Source: an uncultured Eubacteriales bacterium (lineage in GTDB: Bacteria > Bacillota > Clostridia > Oscillospirales > CAG-382). From it: a stretch of 64,000 nucleotides of DNA. Made by a program: the position numbers and the translations under genes. Below, piece after piece: positions 61,265 to 64,000 of the stretch. The stretch lies in assembly GCA_900551295.1 (NCBI GenBank), contig URVJ01000011.1:11357-75356 (forward strand), written 5' to 3'. A model generated the notes under the pieces. That model was given only the letters and a program-made list of their open reading frames with translations. It did no database searches and was not told the DNA's origin. Within the stretch, counting starts at the first letter, position 1. The number at the start of each line of letters is the position of its first letter.

Positions 61265-62098
61265 TCAGATAAATTCCTTATATATTACGGACTTCGGCAC
61301 GTTTCTGTCTGCGGCGCACGCCTTTATCGCGTCCATTTTGGAGTACCCCTGCGAAATATAAAACTCCACGTGTTGGTTTACGGTAAGGTTTTCAAAATCC
61401 GCCTTTTCCGTCTGCTCTGCACCGCCGAGAATTATTACGTATTCTCCCCTCGGCTGATTTTCCTTATAATAAGAAACGGCGTCGGAAAGTTTCATATCGG
61501 AAAACTCCTCGTTAAGCTTTGTAAGCTCTCTCGCAAGGCATATATCGCGTTCGCCGAAAGCTGCGTAAAATTCTTCAAGCGTTTTTAAAAGCCTGTGCGG
61601 AGCTTCATAGAATATGACGGTTCTGCTCTCGTTTTTACAGCGTTCGAGCACGGTTTTCTTTTCTTTTTTATCCTGCGGAAGAAATCCCTCAAAGCAGAAC
61701 GCGCGCGACGGAAATCCGCTTGACGCAAGTGCCGAAACAAATGCGCACGCACCCGGTATCGGCGACACCTTTATGCCGTTTTCGCGGCAGCTCTTTACAA
61801 GCTCCTGACCGGGATCCGACACCGCGGGCATACCTGCGTCGGTCACTATCGCGCCGGACTCTCCCGAAAGCAGTCTTTCTATAATTCCCTTGGCGGCAGC
61901 CGTCTTGTTATGCTCATGATAGCTTACAAGCGTTTTTTTTATTCCGTAAAGTCCTAGCAGCTTTCCCGAAACGCGCGTATCCTCCGCGCACACAAAGTCA
62001 ACCTCCGACAGAACCTTTTTTGCGCGTTCCGAAATATCCGCAAGGTTTCCTATCGGCGTTCCGACAACGTAAAGCGTACTCTTTTCTATCTCATTCAT
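61265..62098 (-). CDS. rsmI: 16S rRNA (cytidine-1402-2'-O)-methyltransferase RsmI
   Basis: RsmI 2'-O-methylates C1402 in the decoding centre of 16S rRNA with SAM. The tetrapyrrole methylase-like fold is shown by LYVVGTPIGNLADIS at the N terminus, VCAEDTRVSGKLL, ISYHEHN-like VSYHEHNK, and VTDAGMPAVSDPG. The 277-residue length is usual. The ATG at 62098 overlaps the end of scpB by eight bases and is preferred to a longer frame inside scpB, since family proteins begin near here. Confidence 0.94.
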   Translation of the reverse strand: MNEIEKSTLYVVGTPIGNLADISERAKKVLSEVDFVCAEDTRVSGKLLGLYGIKKTLVSYHEHNKTAAAKGIIERLLSGESGAIVTDAGMPAVSDPGQELVKSCRENGIKVSPIPGACAFVSALASSGFPSRAFCFEGFLPQDKKEKKTVLERCKNESRTVIFYEAPHRLLKTLEEFYAAFGERDICLARELTKLNEEFSDMKLSDAVSYYKENQPRGEYVIILGGAEQTEKADFENLTVNQHVEFYISQGYSKMDAIKACAADRNVPKSVIYKEFI

Positions 62099-62870
62099 TG
62101 ATCTGTTCTCCGTTTTGTCCGTTACCGTTCCCGTCAGTATCCGCGCCGTTTCCCTCTTGTACGGCATCGGGCGCCGTTTCACCTTCGACATTTACTCCGG
62201 TATTCTGAACGCTTATATGCGTCTGGACAAAATCGCCGTCCAGCGAGAGCTGAGCGTTTTTATCGTCGTTCTTTTCGGCAGCAAGCATAAGTTCTTCGCG
62301 CTGCGCCTTTATCTGACGCGTAAACTCGGCAAGCTCCGGAACAAGTTCAAGGTCGTCTATCGACTCAAGTCCGAAAGTGCGTAAGAATACCGTCGTCGTA
62401 CCGTACAAAAGCGGACGTCCCGGCGCGTCAAGCCTGCCCTTTTCCTCTATAAGTCCCTTATCGCACAGCGACATTATTACCGACGGAGATTCCACTCCGC
62501 GCACCTTATCGACAAGCGCGCGTGTTGCGGGCTGATTATATGCAATTATGGCAAGAACCTCAAGCGCCGCACGCGAAAGCGGCTGATTGCGGCGTATTTC
62601 AAGAGCGTTGCGCACAATATCGGCATATTCGTTGCGTGTTGCAAACTGCGCGTGACCGTCAAGTATAAGCAGTTCGACCGCAGATTTTTTATATCTTGCC
62701 GCAAGCGTATCGAGTATCTGCGGTATATATTTTTCTTCAGTCTCTATTGCCTGTGCGAGCTTTTCAAACGGGATAGCCGAGCCGTAAGCGAATATTGCAG
62801 CCTCGGCGGCGCGCGAAAGATAGTCCTCGTCAAAAATAAGTTCGTTTTGCACCGAAGTCCTTTCAGACAT
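62091..62870 (-). CDS. scpB: Segregation and condensation protein B
   Basis: ScpB binds ScpA and Smc in the bacterial condensin complex. The winged-helix core covers about residues 15-180, with EAAIFAYGSAIPFEKLAQAI, LSRAALEVLAIIAYNQPATR, VRGVESPSVIMSLCDKGLI and PGRPLLYGTT. After it comes a C-terminal tail of about 75 residues, ending in an acidic Gly/Asn/Asp-rich segment, longer than in many homologues. scpA normally precedes it but is absent here: the gene has its own promoter. GGAGG precedes the ATG. rsmI and the TIGR01212 gene follow in one operon. Confidence 0.93.
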   Translation of the reverse strand: MSERTSVQNELIFDEDYLSRAAEAAIFAYGSAIPFEKLAQAIETEEKYIPQILDTLAARYKKSAVELLILDGHAQFATRNEYADIVRNALEIRRNQPLSRAALEVLAIIAYNQPATRALVDKVRGVESPSVIMSLCDKGLIEEKGRLDAPGRPLLYGTTTVFLRTFGLESIDDLELVPELAEFTRQIKAQREELMLAAEKNDDKNAQLSLDGDFVQTHISVQNTGVNVEGETAPDAVQEGNGADTDGNGNGQNGEQINE

Positions 62871-62924
62871 ATTTTTCCTCCGTAAAAAGGATTTGCCGTA
62901 TTAAGAGCATAATATAACTTTTAT

Positions 62925-62953
62925 ATTGTAACATACAAAGAGAAAAATTGCAA
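62925..62953 (-). promoter_or_regulatory. Promoter of the scpB-rsmI operon
   Basis: Minus-strand TTGCAA (62948-62953), a 17-base spacer and TACAAT (62925-62930), 55 bases upstream of scpB. Confidence 0.6.
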
Positions 62954-63026
62954 GTCCGGCGCGTTCCGGTCTGTCAAAAGCTCAAAATATGACGAAAAAG
63001 GGCGCAAACAAATATTCTGTTTTCTC

Positions 63027-63055
63027 TTGACACGGGGCGAAAAATATTGTACAAT
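63027..63055 (+). promoter_or_regulatory. Promoter of the DUF1292 gene
   Basis: TTGACA (63027-63032), a 17-base spacer and TACAAT (63050-63055), 38 bases upstream of the ATG and divergent from the scpB promoter. Confidence 0.8.
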
Positions 63056-63093
63056 ATGTATTGCATTACAGCAAGATTGGAGTGACTTAATTA

Positions 63094-63399
63094 ATGGCAG
63101 ACGAAACTTTTGATTTTGAATCCGAGGTTTTCACACTTACCGACGAGGACGGAAACGAAAGCGATTTCGAGCTTATCGGCAACATGGACGTTGACGGAGA
63201 AAAATACGTCGCACTTGTTCCCGTTGAAAGCACCGAGGACGAATACGTTATTCTCAAGGTTACGGAAGACGAAAACGGAGACGAGGTTCTCCTTACGATA
63301 GAAGACGATGACGAATTTGACAAGGTCGCAGACGCTTTTGAGGACGAATTTATGTCCGAGATAGATCACGATGACCTTGACAAGCCGGAAGAAGAATAA
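63094..63399 (+). CDS. DUF1292 family acidic protein
   Basis: This 101-residue, strongly acidic protein fits the DUF1292 family (FTLTDEDGNESDFELIG near the start, YVALVPVE in the middle, EYVILKV then an acidic C terminus). Its function is unknown; Gram-positive relatives often lie near the ruvX/yrrK genes, which is not the case here. GGAGTGA precedes the ATG. A ten-pair hairpin with two G-T pairs (63384-63409) spans the stop codon but lacks a following T run, so termination is unclear. Confidence 0.88.
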   Translation: MADETFDFESEVFTLTDEDGNESDFELIGNMDVDGEKYVALVPVESTEDEYVILKVTEDENGDEVLLTIEDDDEFDKVADAFEDEFMSEIDHDDLDKPEEE

Positions 63400-63409
63400 T
63401 TTTTTCGGC

Positions 63410-63790
63410 TTCGTCAATACTATCTTCGTAAAAAGTACCGCAGGGCGCGGTTATCAAAACGCATTTTTCCTGCCCCTCTCGTAGAATTTCATGCATTGGA
63501 ACCCACATTTATGAATTGGAGTCCGATTTTCCGAAAACAGGATGCAGACCTCCCGCATTCTCCCGCTCTCCGGAGTTTTCTGCCGGAACAAGACCGGAGT
63601 TTCGCGGACGTTGGCAGCGCAAAGTTCAGGTTAGGACGCCGCCTTGCTTTAGCAGGGTTTTTCATTCGGGAATTTTACGGCCGCGGCGGGGCATTTTTTT
63701 ACCTTTTTGGGGCTGATTGTTGCTTATTTTGAGATGATCATTGCTTGTTTTTGACTGATTGTTGCTTATTTGGGACGGAAACAGGTAAAA
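63410..63790. other. Gene-poor GC-richer stretch with short direct repeats
   Basis: No gene can be supported here. Overlapping frames of 66-78 codons (63496-63732) are Arg/Phe/Pro-rich, have no ribosome binding site and look like translated repeat sequence. At 63712-63776 the near-repeat TGATTGTTGCTTATTT occurs twice, with a third diverged copy (GATCATTGCTTGTTTTT) between. The stretch leads into repeat copy D. Confidence 0.5.
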
Positions 63791-64000
63791 TTCTTCAAAG
63801 TGCGACTTTATACGCCCACTTTTCGGAATCGAAAAGTGAAAAGATACTTTGTGTTTATTTAACTAACGCTTGTTTTGGTCGAAAAAGGATAATTCACTTC
63901 CATGTGCACCCCTATACGCCCACTTTTCGGAATCGAAAAGGTGGGCAAAAGATTTTCGCCGCTCAAACGCCGCAGCGAAAGCGCGGCTTCTTCTCCACAC
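63791..64000 (+). repeat. Interspersed structured repeat, copy D (cut by the window end)
   Basis: The left end repeats copy A exactly for 20 bases from 63791. It then carries two hairpins of the same kind: CACTTTTCG-GAAT-CGAAAAGTG (63817-63838) and CCCACTTTTCG paired with CGAAAAGGTGGG (63919-63945, one bulged G). The sequence runs into the segment just before the 33-base invariant block when the window ends. It should continue to the right for several hundred bases. Confidence 0.8.

Overview
The window is chromosomal DNA from a spore-forming, Gram-positive anaerobe of the Bacillota, most likely class Clostridia and probably a gut or rumen member. That placement is an inference from gene content: SpoIVA and GerW (sporulation), RemB between recF and gyrB, the yceD-rpmF pair, AddA, a PPi-type phosphofructokinase, clostridial ABC systems, SD sequences of the AGGAGG type and many consensus sigma-A promoters (TTGACA, 17 bp, TATAAT). 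Most genes lie on the minus strand. No phage, plasmid, transposase or CRISPR locus was seen.

Layout. 1-8.1 kb: addA, repeat copy A, der, a DUF512 radical-SAM protein, rpmF and yceD. 8.2-13.4 kb: repeat copy B, then gyrB, remB, recF and a TagA-type glycosyltransferase, read right to left as one operon. 13.5-23.1 kb: a Gfo/Idh oxidoreductase, spoIVA, an AraC regulator, a GNAT, an ADP-ribosylglycohydrolase, an unusual sedolisin protease and ftsH. 23.4-23.7 kb: tRNA-Thr and tRNA-Tyr. 23.9-30.2 kb: a sugar-acid kinase operon (kinase, FAD oxidoreductase, gene remnants, GNAT) divergent from a DUF1275 membrane protein and a GH35 beta-galactosidase. 30.3-35.4 kb: a four-gene BMP/Nup-type nucleoside ABC importer. 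35.5-36.2 kb: repeat copy C with an inverted partial copy. 36.2-39.2 kb: radC and a membrane PAS sensor with no recognisable output domain. 39.4-42.5 kb: DUF2953, gerW and an ABC exporter. 42.8-48.1 kb: a Nudix hydrolase, TepA-like ClpP-class protease, an orphan lipoprotein SBP and phosphofructokinase. 48.1-53.4 kb: mfd, PrsA-like foldase and an MreD-like protein. 53.8-60.2 kb: tRNA-Val and a Gld-type ABC-2 operon ending in rarA. 60.3-64 kb: scpB, rsmI, a TIGR01212 radical-SAM gene, a DUF1292 gene and repeat copy D.

How the genes work together. The core is genome maintenance (AddA, RecF, GyrB, RadC, Mfd, RarA, ScpB), translation and ribosome assembly (Der, L32, RsmI, tRNAs) and spore formation (SpoIVA, GerW), with scattered carbon-use genes (GH35, KDG-type kinase, Gfo/Idh, PFK, solute-binding proteins).

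The least explained material is non-coding. First, a family of roughly 400-720 bp interspersed repeats (four places plus one inverted part-copy) carries local hairpins whose stems change sequence while staying largely paired. Second, two tandem arrays of very short hairpins are joined by a constant 7-base linker and sit directly upstream of two unrelated operons. Structured leaders ahead of yceD-rpmF and mfd, and direct repeats flanking the ADP-ribosylglycohydrolase promoter, are smaller leads. All assignments were made by eye, without database searches.
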